64,000 nucleotides of DNA from Arbacia lixula (taxonomy: Eukaryota; Echinodermata; Echinoidea; Arbacioida; Arbaciidae). Below are positions 12,001 to 25,237 of this stretch, piece by piece (the stretch's first letter is position 1; each line of letters begins with the position of its first letter). The translations under genes were made by a program, and so were the position numbers. The DNA is taken from positions 18,071,932-18,135,931 of the forward strand of contig OZ022589.1 of assembly GCA_963669155.1 (NCBI GenBank), given 5' to 3'. The notes beneath the pieces were generated by a model that was not told the origin of the DNA, did no database searches, and saw nothing but the letters and a program-made list of their open reading frames with translations.

Positions 12001-13655
12001 TACTACTAGTGATACACCATCGTTTAAGGTGAACGTCTTACTCCTTATATTGAGCCTACTCCTGATTGATGCCCCAGAACAACACAGCCAAGACAAACTC
12101 TAAACAATTGTAGGAGTTAAGTAATAGGTAGGATCAACTACGATACACTAGCTAAGTTCAGACTTATCCATGTTAACGCTTCGAGTAAAGAGGAAATACG
12201 TGGGTTATCATGAACGTACAGTGCTTTTTATGCTTATTTTAATGTATATTCATTGTTCTTTCTCTAAAAATTGAATCGATTGGAAAGGATTAGAAGTTTT
12301 AGCAAATCAAACTTCGATTCATTATTCACATCATAAACCACATGGCCAATGAGACACAGCCCATATGACGGTTGTTTGTATATTCATGCTGACGATTAAA
12401 AGCATTGGTATTTACTTCACACAATCATTCTCAATCACCAGAAATTGAATCATTTGATCAAATGCTAGCAGAAGGCACAAGGGAACATAATTTATATGGC
12501 ATCGTCATCGTTAATTTAAGGACACAATTGAGACAAACCTGATGTAACAAATATGAATCAGGTAACGTTTACACCTTTAACACTTTTATTCATTAGCTTG
12601 AGGGTTCTTAAAATACTCCCCTATAAATCAACCACATCGCAGGAGAAGTTGAATTGTGTCGTAATTTATTTTATATTTATTCAATGTGAGAGTAGAAAGC
12701 AACCATGGCAACAGTGCGTCTGTTCCTCAATATCAAATTATAAATTAACGACTTATACAAAGAAAACTTGATATATTTGGATGTTATATAAAATGAAAAC
12801 ACACAAACAACAGCGGACATATTTCTCGAAAATGTTCTCGATCGCGTAGATGTTTACTTCAATTCTATCTAAAAGGTATATATCCAAACGTATTTACTGT
12901 GTCTACCTTCTTAGAAAAAAAAAGATTTTGAAACGGGAGACATAAATTGATTTTGGAAAGTATTTTCTAGGAAGAAGTGAGCTGTCAGAAATTGTCCTGC
13001 ACTTCGTTAGAGTCGTATAAAACCACTCGATAATGGGACATTGATCTACCCACGTCGCTTTGGGGAGTGCGGCGGAATGGACGAGCGCACCGTCATGTAG
13101 AATGCATTTCCTGTCCGATGGCTAATCGACAGATAGTTGATCATTTAGTTACCTTACCGCTAGCTGAAACAATAACTTCAGTTTGTGTTATGACAAAAAT
13201 ATTATGTATAAGGTAAAACAACACGATTCTGTTTTCGTTTAACGCATTCTTTACCAGAGTGCATACTTCTCTATGGGAATGCCATGTATTACGAGTGTAA
13301 ATATAACGCAATGGTGTCTGAAGAGTTAAACGTGTTCAAGTGGGTGGATATGGCTTATGTATATTGATACGAATGTGTTTTGTGCTGAGTTTGGGGAGGG
13401 TCGAGTTATTCCGGGCTGTCTGTCGATAGTGTGAAATACTTCATTGCCAAGACAGTATTCGCCACTTTGCTTCCTTGTACATGCGGAACTTACACCTTTT
13501 ATTTGACTCGGCGTTCTTGCGGTTGACTCGTTCAAACGACGTATCGTGTATATAGGGTCTGTACAAACAAATAAATTATCATTTTATCACACAGTGCTCG
13601 TACAGATCGTTTGTTTTCTATATAGCTAGTTAACGGGAGTTATTTTTTTAAGTAG
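12001..13655. other. No gene seen
   Basis: AT-rich unique-looking DNA. Nothing recognized on either strand. Confidence 0.4.
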
Positions 13656-13659
13656 CAGA

Positions 13660-14061
13660 AGGTGAAAACAAAATAGATTCAGATTTGACGAAAATCCGTC
13701 AAGGATAAGAAAGTTACGATTGTTTACGTTTTGATTTTGTGACGCCACGTGCAAGCCACATTCCTATATGTTCTGTATGAGTGCATACATTGCACTTTTC
13801 TGGTTTTGTTGAAGGAATAGCTATTTTCCATAGAGGTGTGTGTGCTTGTGTATGTGTGTAAAAGTACGTGTCTAATGATGTATCAAATGTACAGGTAAAA
13901 TCATATATATACATGTATATATATTTATGTATTACCATGTGAGGTCACAATATTCGAAATATAAAAATTTTAACTCTTTTATCGTTTGGCGGATTTGTTT
14001 CCTTTCGTATTTTCATTTCTTATAAAAAAAAACTTAACTTCAGGGTGGACTTTCCCTTTAA
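13660..14061. mobile_element. MITE-like fold-back element family A, copy A2
   Basis: Carries the family A core GATTTGACGAAAATCCGTCA, GGATAAGAAAGTTACGATTG and TTTGTGACGCCACGTGCAAG. The right end has TATCGTTTGGCGGATTTGTT and the terminal GGTGGACTTTCCCTTTAAG. The left terminal 20-30 bp are degraded. Confidence 0.6.
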
Positions 14062-14357
14062 GCTAGTTGAGAGCTGCTTTTCATGGAAGGCGCCTAGACC
14101 ACTCGCCTGCCGTCAGTATACGGGAGACACGTAGTGGGCACGTGACGGGTGAGGTTTAGACCTCCGAGGAGGAAGGCCGAACGTCCAGGTTATTAGACAT
14201 TTCTAAACCAAACTATTGAATGAAGGTGTCTGAAGTCTGTAGACTAGTCATTATCGATTTCTTCTCTGGTTCGGACAGTCTGAGACGAGGTGAGAATGAG
14301 TAAGTGACTTGTCCTAGGTGTTGAAAAATAAAACTTTTGACAAATAATTGAAAGTAA

Positions 14358-14857
14358 GTTAAAGATTGTCCGTCCCTTTTGCAAGCTTAAAAATTGAAAT
14401 CGTCTATCACGATCGTAAATTGAAGAAAGTGTGATTCAAGACCATTTCTAAGAATATAGCATGTTGAAGCTTTCTGCATATGTAAAAATTTCAGCCGTTA
14501 AATTTCAAACCGACTTTTTTCGTACTACGAAAAAAGTATTAGTCTTTGTTACAGTATCAATGTAGTTATTATGCATGTGTGAAATCCTAATTTTATGAGT
14601 AATTACCAAACTTTGGAGATGATTCCTTCTATACAACAATTTTTTTTTCATAATGCGTTTTATAATTTAATAAACAGATTAATCAATAAAGCAGATATTC
14701 TTACACAAACTGTTTAGAGCCTGAGGTAAAGACTATTAATCAGACGTTGTTAACGTGCATTATTTGAATTTTACACTACGCATCAGTTCCAAATTATGTT
14801 TTGCCAATGTATTGATGGTTTTGCGATGATCTGAAAAAGGGACGGGCTGTCTTTAAA
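14358..14857. mobile_element. MITE-like fold-back element family C
   Basis: The left end TTAAAGATTGTCCGTCCCTT is matched inverted by the right end, read on the minus strand as TTTAAAGACAGCCCGTCCCT. The inversion weakens towards the centre. Non-coding interior, AT-rich. It lies immediately before a family D element. Confidence 0.45.
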
Positions 14858-14896
14858 CCTCGAATTAAACTGAAATTGGCCCAGCATTAATTCAGA

Positions 14897-15403
14897 GGAT
14901 GTCAATTTTGTTGGAGCAGGTTTCGTAACATTTCATTCATTATTATTCGTGTTTATAATCCTTGGAATATTCAATGAGATTTTGTTTACTTTTAAGCTTA
15001 ATTTGGACCTCAAAATGTATGTGTATCAGAAATGATAATTAATTCAGAACAAAACAATAACCATCATGTATCACCTGTCAATCTGCTAGCAATTGCCATC
15101 ACATTTTCATTGATAATGCATGATGTTTCTGGCAGAAAATAGGTTGTGGGTTCACATGTTTGATGCACAATGATCATTGTTGTGTTCTGAATGTATTATC
15201 TGATACACACATTTTAGATCCAAAAATTGTTCAAAAGTGGAAATCTCATTAAATATTCGCACGATTTTCACAAGAAAGTAATGGATGAAATGTCACCAAA
15301 TCTGCTTCTGAACAGATCGACATCCCTTGACTCTATGTTATTCAATATCAGCTTGATTTAACTTGTAACTTATTTTGGATTATTTGTCAAAAGTGTCAAA
15401 TGT
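14897..15403. mobile_element. Fold-back element family D, copy D1
   Basis: A long imperfect palindrome. The left arm words GGATGTCAATTTTGTTGGAG, GAATATTCAATGAGATTTT and ATGTGTATCAGAAATGATAA recur inverted in the right arm as CAGATCGACATCC, AATCTCATTAAATATTC and ATTATCTGATACACACAT. The central part includes CAATGATCATTG, itself palindromic. The same family occurs at 31230-31797. Confidence 0.6.
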
Positions 15404-16150
15404 TTTTTTTTAACACCTAATATAATGATTAGCAGACTTTTTTTTATTTCGCTTGATATTAGAAATGTTAAACAGTTTGAAAGTCAGTCGAAGTAGAGGC
15501 TGGCCCCTTGGGTTGCAGCATGTTTCATTTACATGAATCATTACACCACCAGTAAACTCCAATTTATGCTTCGAGCGAGCCAACTCGTAGTCTAGTTTCC
15601 CAAGTCAACATCGATGTTAGGTCACCGCGTATACATCATGCACAGATTGTCTGGATCCCAACAAAATAGTCCGACATATGTTATCTGTTGCTGCAGCCAG
15701 AAATGCAACATAATTCTTCTAAATTCCACCAGGGCAAACTCAGCCATCCTGATCTGTTAGCAAGTAATGAAGTTATCTCCCTCGGGATATTTTTTACCTG
15801 AGCAAGAGCTGGTGGACCTAGCTCGCGCTTAGTCACCCTGTCGATTTCCTTCCCGACTTGACCATGGAAATGATCTCCGAATCGATTATCCGGCTTCCGT
15901 AACTGCCCGTGATCGATTCACCCGTCTTGTCATCGATTTCATGGAGAGTAGCTCGGACAATTTATTCTTTCTCTCTCTGTCTCTCTCACTGTCTTTCTCC
16001 TTCTCCCCCTCTTCAATTATTCTCTGTCGCTTTAACGCGTTTCTCTCTTAAATCATGTTTTGAGTGTGTGTCTCTCTCTCTCTTCCTATCAACTGTATAC
16101 TCTCCCTTTACATATCTCACTTGTTATTTCATCCCTTTTTCTATTTCATT
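15404..16150. other. No supported gene; short CT tracts
   Basis: CT-rich patches near 15968-16010 and 16070-16085. No paired splice sites or recognizable protein segment. Confidence 0.4.
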
Positions 16151-16860
16151 AGGTGGTCTATCATGAATGACAGATCAACTCGTCATTTCGCTAGAATTTT
16201 CTTTCTTTGTCATCATTTATTTTCATTCCAGACCCCCCACTTTTTTCATTGTGTCTCAGCATTGCATATGCCATGTTTTATCAAATGGTCATCATGTATA
16301 GGGATATAAGTGAGCCTATCAATTCCTGGATTTCAAGGTCATTACATAATCGCGCGCGGAAAATGTAAAAGTGCTCAAAACCAACTCAAAATTGTTTTGT
16401 ATTTGTTTCATGCTATTTCTAGCATTTCGAAAATTTACGCGCGTTTTTCCGTGCGTTAAGCAAACGCAACGTCGGAAACCATTTTTTTCACTGGATTCAT
16501 GTGTCTGACATACAAGACATCCTGTCATTTTGAGCCATTTCCATGCAATAACAAGGTCGTGCGGATGCGTCAATACGTTTTTGTGTGCAAATATTGCAAA
16601 AAACATGACTGCTCTTCAGAATGGCTGGTGACCCCCAATTTTTGTTTATATTTTTAAAGAGTGTGAAGTGTAGATGTTATTTCATGTATCATCTTGTCGT
16701 TAAAGACATCGTGACGTCATCATATTGCCACATATGAATCGAAAAAATGAATTTTCATGTACGACGTCATGAACTTTTTTACCCGTTTGTGCGTATCTCT
16801 GTAATCCTGTATCCATTTTCTCCCAAATTTCAGTATGTTGTAACTGAGACACCCGCAATT
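16151..16860. repeat. Solo, 3'-truncated copy of the 1.6-kb repeat
   Basis: It opens AGGTGGTCTATCATGAATGA, matching AGGTGGTCTGTCGCCAACGA at 53090. It continues through the same blocks: TAGAATTTTCTTTCTTT, a diverged CGCGCG tract, CATCCTGTCATTTTGAGCCA, GACGTCATCATATTGCCA and TTTCAGTATGTTGTA. It stops near 16860, before the tRNA-like segment of the full unit. Substitutions relative to the array are numerous, so it is an older insertion. It includes the 5' leader that only the first array unit keeps. Confidence 0.75.
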
Positions 16861-17073
16861 TAATTTCCAATGTGTGTAATAAGATCAGCTATGAACTCCC
16901 AGCGAAAGTTGAACGGTTGACATATTTCTCATACCAGATTTTCTTTTGTTATTCAGAGGAAGGCACTGTCTAATTAGAAATACAGCTTATTGTTTGAAGC
17001 ACCTGAATGTCTTGAATTTTTATGAAGCAACGGTCATCATAGATCAAAGGAAGTCTATCCGAGCGCAGTCCAC

Positions 17074-17124
<51 letters not shown>

Positions 17125-18191
17125 ACCAATACAATATTTCCATATTTCCATATGTAGCTGTTTAGAGGTCCTTAAGCTTACCATGAAACCCCTAAAAGTT
17201 AAATAAATCTTGCTTCCATTTGACAGATCAGCACCAGACTTGAAATGACTAAAACAGAAGTCGAAATAATGACGCTTGGGAAGGAGATATCTTGCGACAG
17301 GGGACTGTATCTTATATAATCTACACGTCATTGCTGATTTCTGTTAAAGCGTGTTAATGCGCGTTGTCCTACTTGATTGAAATGTTTCTGATTTGCACTG
17401 TCAGTTTAAAAGCGGAAGCACAGATTATGCCTCCTCCAAACATGCCAAAAGGAGCATGAGGAGGCCCACAATGTTTTGTCCCTTTTGGGGAGCGTCAAAC
17501 ATACTATCTGTGGATTGTTTGTGATTTAACACCATTCCCGTTCTGTTCACTATCCGCGCAATGAACACGTGGAACATAAATATTTATATCTTGTTTTCAA
17601 ATCAATTAGCTTTTTCTGAGGCAAATGTATAATTGTTATTCTAAAAACAAGTGGATTTGTGCACAACATTAAGCACCAGTACTTGATTTAAACTGCATTC
17701 TTACTTCATGTGTGTTAAACATCAACCATTTAAAACTCAAGCACATCATTATGGAAAAAATGTTTATTAAACAGAATGACACAGGTCAGCAGGATAAGTT
17801 ACATTTACTGCTGAATTATCTAAAGTAATGCCATAATAATATACCGATTATTTACGAGGGCGTGCACGCGCGCGTGTGTGTGGATGTGTGTGTGTGTGTG
17901 CGTATGTGTGTATGTGTGTGTGTGTGTGTATGTGTGTGTGTGTGTGTGTGTGCGTGTGTGTTTCAACAATTGCAGAAACCAGAATCGTCCTTTAATCTTT
18001 TTGATTTTACATTTTGCATCCCATTTTGTTACATGCTGTTTATTAGGCATATTTTGTGCCATTTTCATCATGTTCATGGTATTGCAATAGTTGATTGGCA
18101 GAACACAGATCGTGCACATCATCATTGTTGCATCTCATTCCTAATTTCTCTGTCATTATCCCCCCAAAGCGATCAACCTGATTTACGCTCT
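16861..18191. other. No gene; (CT)n and (GT)n microsatellites
   Basis: (CT)n at 17081-17119 and a (GT)n tract with interruptions at 17872-17962. The remainder is AT-rich with no exon-like segment. Confidence 0.5.
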
Positions 18192-18360
18192 TAAAGCCAC
18201 CGCAGACGATACGATTTAGCCACGATCCTGCAATCGTTAGGGCATGCGACTGGAAGTGTGACGTCACCTTCATGGGCAAGTCCAATGAACAGGTCTTACG
18301 ATTCAGCCAGTCGCAGAGTCGCACGACTGATCGGATCGCGTCGTCTGCGGGGGTTTTTAA
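18192..18360. mobile_element. MITE-like element family B, copy B3
   Basis: Opens AAAGCCACCGCAGACGATAC and closes GCGTCGTCTGCGGGGGTTTT, so the first ~20 bp are inverted at the end. It shares GTGACGTCACC and GATTCAGCCAGTCGCAGAGT with B2. Best-preserved family B copy in the window. Confidence 0.7.
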
Positions 18361-19775
18361 GCTTTCTATTGGGGCACGTGATCGTCTTCCATCATCCTGC
18401 TTACACATGGTGTAACGCTCAGCACAGTGATGTTGCTACACTAGTCCCTATTTATGTCCTGGCTTTCCTGTGACCTAATTACCGAGCCGTGCTCACGTGT
18501 GGATCCGGCTCGTTACAAACCTATTAAATGACCCACCGGCGCAGTCGTAACTCACGAATATAATCATTGTCATACAGCGAGAAACCTTACGGGATATACA
18601 AAAATGAAATATGATGCAAGTTGAGTTGCCGTTTATCAATGTTCATTGCCAACTCTGAGGTGCGACCGTATATCACAGTGAGAACTCATTTGTGCACACC
18701 ATTCTTGCTGTGAAATGCATTATTGTTACAGAAGCGGGGCCGAGATAATGACTGCCCCTATTCACTTTGCCACAAATGAGTTACACTACATTGCAACTGA
18801 ACAATCAGCTGAAAACAGTATAGTGCTATATTGGAACCACACGGATAAACGCTCTTGCTGTGAAGAATGGCAAGTCCTAGCCTATGTCCTGTTTTGCAAT
18901 CACTCATACAGTGAGAATCGGTTCTCCTAAAATACGCCAAGAGCAGTCAAAAGGAGCCAAAAGCGACAACATTTAAGAGCAGCAAAAGGTAGCGAAAATC
19001 AGCAAACAAGCTGCCAAAAGCAGCAGAAGACACCACGAGACACCGATGAAACACGGTAGATATTTGCAAGACTGTTAAATGGTTCTCCAGGGAATCGAAG
19101 CAGTAGTGTAGCAGAATTTATCGTAAAACCGTAAAATCTCTTGGCGACCTCTGCGCGGCGATACCTAACGATAGCGATAACGATCACGAACTCTTGGCTA
19201 CCTCGTAGTTGCTCGTGGGCAATCCTCGCGCATATATTAGTAGGACCCGTGAGGATAGATCAATATCGATATCCCTTGAAAGTTATGATCGATTTCCATT
19301 GCACTTTCAAGTACTAGCCTATGTCCCTTTTTTCAATCAGTCATATAATGAGAGTTGGTTCACATTTAAGATTAAAATTAATCGTTAAGTGTGCGCATGG
19401 TAGCCAGGCGATCATCTACCTGATTCACACTGACACGCCACGGGGTCATCCCTTCATGCCGAGTAACTTGGAGAAAGCTTGTTAACCGCGAGGACGATCA
19501 TTAGAATTCACCTGAAAGCCTTGCTACCACAGCCCTTTATCATTCGTCATGTTCGTAGAATTACCCGCTCCAGTGTCTCCATGCCTAGCCATGCTCGCAC
19601 GATACGCGATCTAGGGAAAACACTATACCCCACGCCCTCCACTTCACCCCGGAAGCTAAATGATATATGCAACAAAATCCCTCGTGAAGTCGTGATCATG
19701 AAATATTTGTAAAACGTCACATTTTCGGTATAGTACATGACTCATAAGCTCGCGGACAAACGCGCATAGACAAGC
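18361..19775. other. No gene seen; diverged local repeat
   Basis: The phrase CTAGCCTATGTCC with a following TCATA-AGTGAGA segment occurs near 18877-18925 and again near 19316-19360, so part of this stretch is a dispersed non-coding repeat. No exon is supported. Confidence 0.4.
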
Positions 19776-19795
19776 ACGCACGCACGCACACACAT

Positions 19796-19862
<67 letters not shown>
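19776..19862. repeat. (CA)n microsatellite
   Basis: Nearly pure CA dinucleotide repeat, about 60 bp perfect at its core (19796-19860). Confidence 0.95.
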
Positions 19863-19863
<1 letters not shown>

Positions 19864-20162
19864 CCACATGTATACTTAATTTTATTACGCTCATCATGCT
19901 GCTGGTAGAGCAATTCTCCATCGACCATCATAAATACCCATTTCATTGTAATTACATCCTTATACATTGCTTGAGGTGATATCTCAAGCCAGTTAGTATC
20001 TGCAAAATATGTGAGGTCATACTTTATAGGTCAACAATCTGATGACGCAAAAGCTAAGACAAAAACTCACTAATGATGAAAATTGTCGATGCTTTTAACG
20101 ATGCGCTTTACTTACATACATAACTCTCTGTGTTTGAAATATGTAACTGAACTCATCGGTTC

Positions 20163-20275
20163 GTGTGTGTGTGTGTGTGTTTGTGTGTGTGGGTGTGTGT
20201 GTGTTTGTGTGTATGTGTGTGTGCGTGTATGTGTGTGTGAGTGTGTATTTGAGTGTGTGTCTGAGTGCGTGCGGG
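20163..20275. repeat. (GT)n microsatellite, interrupted
   Basis: GTGTGT with GTTT, GTAT and GAGT interruptions; degenerate at its 3' side. Confidence 0.9.
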
Positions 20276-21885
20276 CATGAGTTTAGAATGTCGTTTAGAC
20301 TAGTCTTGACGGTCTCAAGTTACTAAGCCATTTCCCACCCGTCTCCTCTTGCATAACCGCTGGGCACAGCATCGACCCAATCTCTACATTTTCATCCCGT
20401 TAAAATTTCATTTTCCTTCCCTGTGTCTCGTCCCAGCCATACTGTAGTCGGTAAATAATCCCTAATGCACTGGAAAGACTGTCGGAAAGCTGAGTGGCTT
20501 GCTAAGTGTTTTCCATGTCCATGCACATGTAAATCGAGACATACGTTTTGATTAAAATTCTACTCCCTCAAGATTTGACACTAATTAATTTTTCAGTTAA
20601 ATACAATGGTACTCCCTTTCCGCGCCCCTTTCCCACAATCCCCCGCACTTCACATTTTTTCCACGGACAACTGTGTAATCTAACAGGTCTACAGTGGATT
20701 AGTATGTAAACAAATACTATGCACGTTTTCCCTAAGCATGCACAATTTAATCTCCTTGTGATTTGTTTTCACAAGTAAATTACACAATTTAGTTTCTCTA
20801 TGCGTTTGTAAAGCTTCACAATCCAGTCATGATGTGTTTGTAAGACACTTGAAAAGGATCTTCTCTCATTAAGCCAAGATATCCCTTGGATTTCTTAAAT
20901 TTCGTGGGTTTCTAAATTTTCATTTTGTTTAAAATGTATCCGTTTTTTAGGAGTTTAGTAGTATTTTAGTGGTTTCCAAAACTGTACTTTATGTTAAAGT
21001 AGTAGGAAAAAACAGCTATTTGAAATGAGAAAAGATAACCCCGTGAGAACAGTTTACCCAATCATTCCGATCCCTTTCACTCGACAGTCTTTAAGAGGAG
21101 TTCACCGTAATGGTTACTTTTATAGCAGTTCAGTAAGACTATTTTTCTTCTCCTGATGTGAAGAAGTCTTGAGAGAAAAAGTGCTATATAGAGACAGACA
21201 CTTCCTTTTGAACTATTGCTTCCTTTTAGTCTGTTTTGACGTCTTTGTTTCCTCGATGGGCATTGTCCATGCTCGTGGGCATTATACATTTATGTTGTTG
21301 TAAAGAAGTCAAATGCAATATCAAATAATGGCAAGATGATCGTGTCATTACTTCTACAGCCAAAATCGCACGTAGCGCTATATGACAAACATGAAACCCA
21401 CACGTGACCGACCCAAAAATAGTCAAACGGACTCGCGAATAAAAGGGCATAAACAGATCAATGAACGCATGGAAAGCAAACATTCCGACCTAAAAAAATT
21501 CTCGTCAAAATAATTGAAGGATGTTTATTCGTTGTTTCGCTCATCATACAATGAGCTGAGTATATCAGCTAACATACCGGTATACTTACGATATATTGCG
21601 TAAGTGTACAAGAAGTGAAGGACCGACGTTCATTACGCGCTTCGTAGATAAGGAGTAGTAACAAAAAAAACTTTGGAAGTGTGAGGTTTTGAGGTGCACG
21701 TACTTCACAAATCAAATACTTGCGCTGCGTTTTCCCGTCTCATTTCGCTGAAAAAATAAGGAAACAATCTTGAAACGCAAAAGGCATAAAATTGAGACCG
21801 ATATATTATATTGAGTGAATGGACACTGGAGTGAAGGGTTGGAGGGGGGGGGGTGAGAGGGGCAGGAAATGATAGAAGGGGAAAA
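20276..21885. other. No gene seen
   Basis: AT-rich unique-looking sequence. No paired splice sites with protein-like reading and no recognized repeat. Confidence 0.4.
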
Positions 21886-21889
21886 TACA

Positions 21890-21897
21890 AAGCGAGA

Positions 21898-21939
<42 letters not shown>

Positions 21940-22012
21940 GGAAAGGGGAGAAAGGTGATCGGGGTGAGGGGGGACTTATAAAGAACGATAAAGCCATACT
22001 TGTACAAGCATA

Positions 22013-22061
<49 letters not shown>

Positions 22062-22072
22062 TGTGTGTGCAG
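21890..22072. repeat. (GA)n and (GT)n microsatellites
   Basis: (GA)n at 21894-21937 and a long (GT)n at 22013-22068, separated by G-rich spacer. Confidence 0.9.
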
Positions 22073-23626
22073 TAAGTGTGGATAGAGGTGGGAAGGGTGG
22101 GGGAGGGGCGTTATTACCAGGTCTCCCCTCTTTATTACAGCTCGTGCAGAGGAGTGGTTAGGGAATGTGCCCCATACCCCCTATCACCACCCCCCCCCCT
22201 CCCATCCCGAATATCACTGCCTATCGGGTCCTTGGGCTGGACATGTCGGAATGATCCATAACAAGAAGCGACCATTTCCGGTGAAAATGGCGCGTAATGG
22301 AGTTGCCTACTTCACTCCCGCCAACCGACAAATTTGAGTTGGGTCATCAGGAGGCGGAGCGTGGGCGATCGATCGCTATTTACGTCGTATGATTTAGCAA
22401 TTATGACGGGCCTGGTACGGGTTATTCAGATTCAGAATAATGTTTCAAATTGTCACAGGGCAGATACTTTATTTTTCTACACACGTCCCAGTGAAAACAA
22501 AATGAAAGTGTTTACGGGAGGGAACGCTCAAATTTGGAGAATTATGATAATGACGTCGTGTCATTTTATGCACAGGCTGTTTAGGCAGAGGGTAAGCTTG
22601 AGTCGCTACCAATAACAGTCGTTCAATCCGCCTTCTGGACATTGCACTGTATACATATATAGGTGGAATAAACGAACACGGGACAGTTCGTAGGAATCAA
22701 ATACGATTGAATCAAAGTTATCAAAACACTTGCACAAGCAGTTCAAAAAGACTTCATCATGACTTAGGCTCGACGATCAGGCGACGACGTCGAGATGTTT
22801 GCGTCTGGTTGGGGAGGCATTTCAATACACTGATATCAAGTTAAATGAAACATAGCCCATATCAGGTTTCCTTGAATTCATACTTCTCTTGGAAGGCAGC
22901 AACGAACAACTTTGAATTAAATTATAACAATGATACTGAAGAAAGAATCGTGGCTGATTAAGACTTATTTCCTGAGGTTTTCTGTGAGAGGCATTCAGAT
23001 GTCTTTACGAAACAAACATGACAAACACACAAATACAAAATTATTCATGAACTCACTTCAAACGAGTTCTTGGACGACATAGAGCGAAAGTACACAATAC
23101 TGACAGGTAGCTGTACTTGGTTCATTATTGTTTGGGTCCAACCACGCTCTTTTAACAGCGCGTTCACCTCGTATCATGTATTCCTTGTATACGCCTGGAC
23201 GGAGCGCAACAGTGCGGAATTGCAGCTTTCTAATTGACACACATGTCATGCTCGGGTACGCCTCTCCAACCAGTGTTTCAGAGTCGCCATGACACTCTAC
23301 CATGAAAACCACAATCAGATCCGGACGGGGTCGAGGTCGAATAACTACATGGATTGGATATCGAATGAGGCAGGTGCACGGGAAGTGGGTGGGAGGGAGG
23401 GGGGGGGGGAGGGGGCTTACGTTTTTCCTAGTTACGCACATGGGGGCACGAAGACAAACACTGCCCCAGTGGGCCTCACGTCGAACTGTCCCCGACTGTT
23501 TGCCCAACAACCGGAGGGCGTACGTCAATGTCACCGGTGCTAGGTGGCCCCATCTCCTCTAGAACGTTCAATGACTACTAAGCACGCATTTCTCTCGGTC
23601 ATATAAAATGGGCATTCCGCGTCACA
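22073..23626. other. No firm gene; one protein-like minus-strand segment
   Basis: Minus-strand 23058-23310 reads as an open peptide of ordinary composition ending in a stop (...CQYCVLSLYVVQELV). I cannot identify it or pair it with other exons. The rest is unassigned. Confidence 0.3.
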
Positions 23627-24253
23627 TAGTCCAGCGGTATAGCTGATTAATTTTTCACTTTTGTCTAAAAACACGAAATTCGGCACACATGCAGAATTAA
23701 ATGATAGAAGCGAGTTTGAATATTGAACCTTTTTAAATTAATCCCAGGGAGGCAACGGTGGCCATTTTGCCAACTGGCCGCTACTCATAAATCCAAATCC
23801 TAACTTTAATTCTAACTCGATTCTTAATCATGTTTGTGACAAAAGTATCGGGGTTTGGTGAAATGTAGTTTTCGTGCGGGCGTGTACAACGACGAAGAAG
23901 AGAAGAAGGAGGGCGGTTAAATTGGCAAGGGATACTAGATTATCATAGGAATGTGTAATTTATGAAAATCACTCGAAATCATACTAAACCTTATACTAAC
24001 TTGAAGTAAATTTAACCCTCTTTAATATGACACCTTATATGAGGAAATATGTCATTCAAATGTTATCTATAAAATTGGTCAATACTACTTTTCCATGGCG
24101 GCCATTAAAACAAAGGGCTGCATGACTATCCTAGGCAATATTAGAGATGGCTCAATATTTATTTGAGTAAAATTTGTAATTGTACATGCTTGCCAAATTT
24201 TGTGCTCTTAGACAAAATAATTTGGTCAATCTATCGAGCTATACCGCTGAACT
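23627..24253. mobile_element. MITE-like element family F (large palindrome)
   Basis: The left end AGTCCAGCGGTATAGCTGAT is mirrored by the right end, read on the minus strand as AGTTCAGCGGTATAGCTCGA. Inner blocks TTTGTCTAAAAACACGAAAT and GCACACATGC are mirrored too (TTTGTCTAAGAGCACAAAAT, GCAAGCATG). Both arms contain a GGCCATTTT / ATGGCGGCC motif. About 630 bp, no coding. Confidence 0.65.
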
Positions 24254-25190
24254 AACATAGTACTCACATAAATTCTTATACCGCAGTGTGCCATAGTTTA
24301 TCTATATTCTACCAAAGCTGCAGTAGGTAGGAGTGAAATGCATGCAATTGCAACATGCGACATTATATCTTACAATCGATACATATTAGGGCGATACCCG
24401 GAAGTCGTTTTTTTCTCCCGGTGCGCTTGCGCGTGGTCCGGAGCTACTCAGGCAATCTTTCGTAGATGTGAACTTGTTATTAACAGGGTCAACCGCAGAT
24501 GGGAAGGGAGTGCGTGTGTGCGCGTGTGTTTTCATGTATGCGTGTATGTATGTATATGAGCATTGATGTGTATGCGTGGGAGTGCGTGCGTTCGTGTGTG
24601 TATAAGTGTGTGTGTGTGCGTTTATTTGTGAGGCGGGATTTTTTTTTAAAATATTTGTCTGCCAATCTTTTTCTGCACATTCGTGCTTATTCCCCCAGAG
24701 CTAAGATCTTTATTTCCGCTCTTTTTCTGTACCTTTGTCATGTTTGTGCGTCAGTTTCTTTTGTGCAATATCACCTACATGCAGCATATGTTTGAAATGT
24801 GGTTGAAATCCCTGGCATGGAAAGTAAAAGACGAATGAAGCTGTAAGGCAGTGGGAGAGCCATGAGGAAAAGGTATTTATAGCGAGTTTTGATGAGCATC
24901 ACACAAATAGAGTCTGAGGAGAGGAAAGGGCTGGTCGGACTTTAACTAGGTCACGCTGAGGATTAGTATTACAACCAAACAAAGGGAAGCGGGGAGGGGG
25001 CGGGGGGGGGGGGGTTGAATGGAACATGGCGCCCCCTCCCAACTCACGCCCAGCGTCTTGTTCTAATCCCAAGCGACTATGCGTCATTTGTGAACACTGA
25101 CTAACGGTACCTCAGTCGTTCTTTGGAATTCTTTGTACCTGGGGTATAAACATGGCGCTTATGATGAGACAGCTCTATACACGAGGTCGG
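24254..25190. other. No gene seen; GT-rich and G-rich patches
   Basis: Degenerate GT tract near 24505-24620 and a poly-G patch near 25000-25014. No exon supported. Confidence 0.4.
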
Positions 25191-25194
25191 AGGG

Positions 25195-25200
25195 AAAGAA

Positions 25201-25237
<37 letters not shown>

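Noticed and set aside
11557-12103. 179-codon Pro/Ser-rich frame (minus) and Gly/Arg/Glu-rich frames (plus)
   Set aside because: These are two readings of one G-rich polypurine tract; no splice sites, domains or conserved motif.
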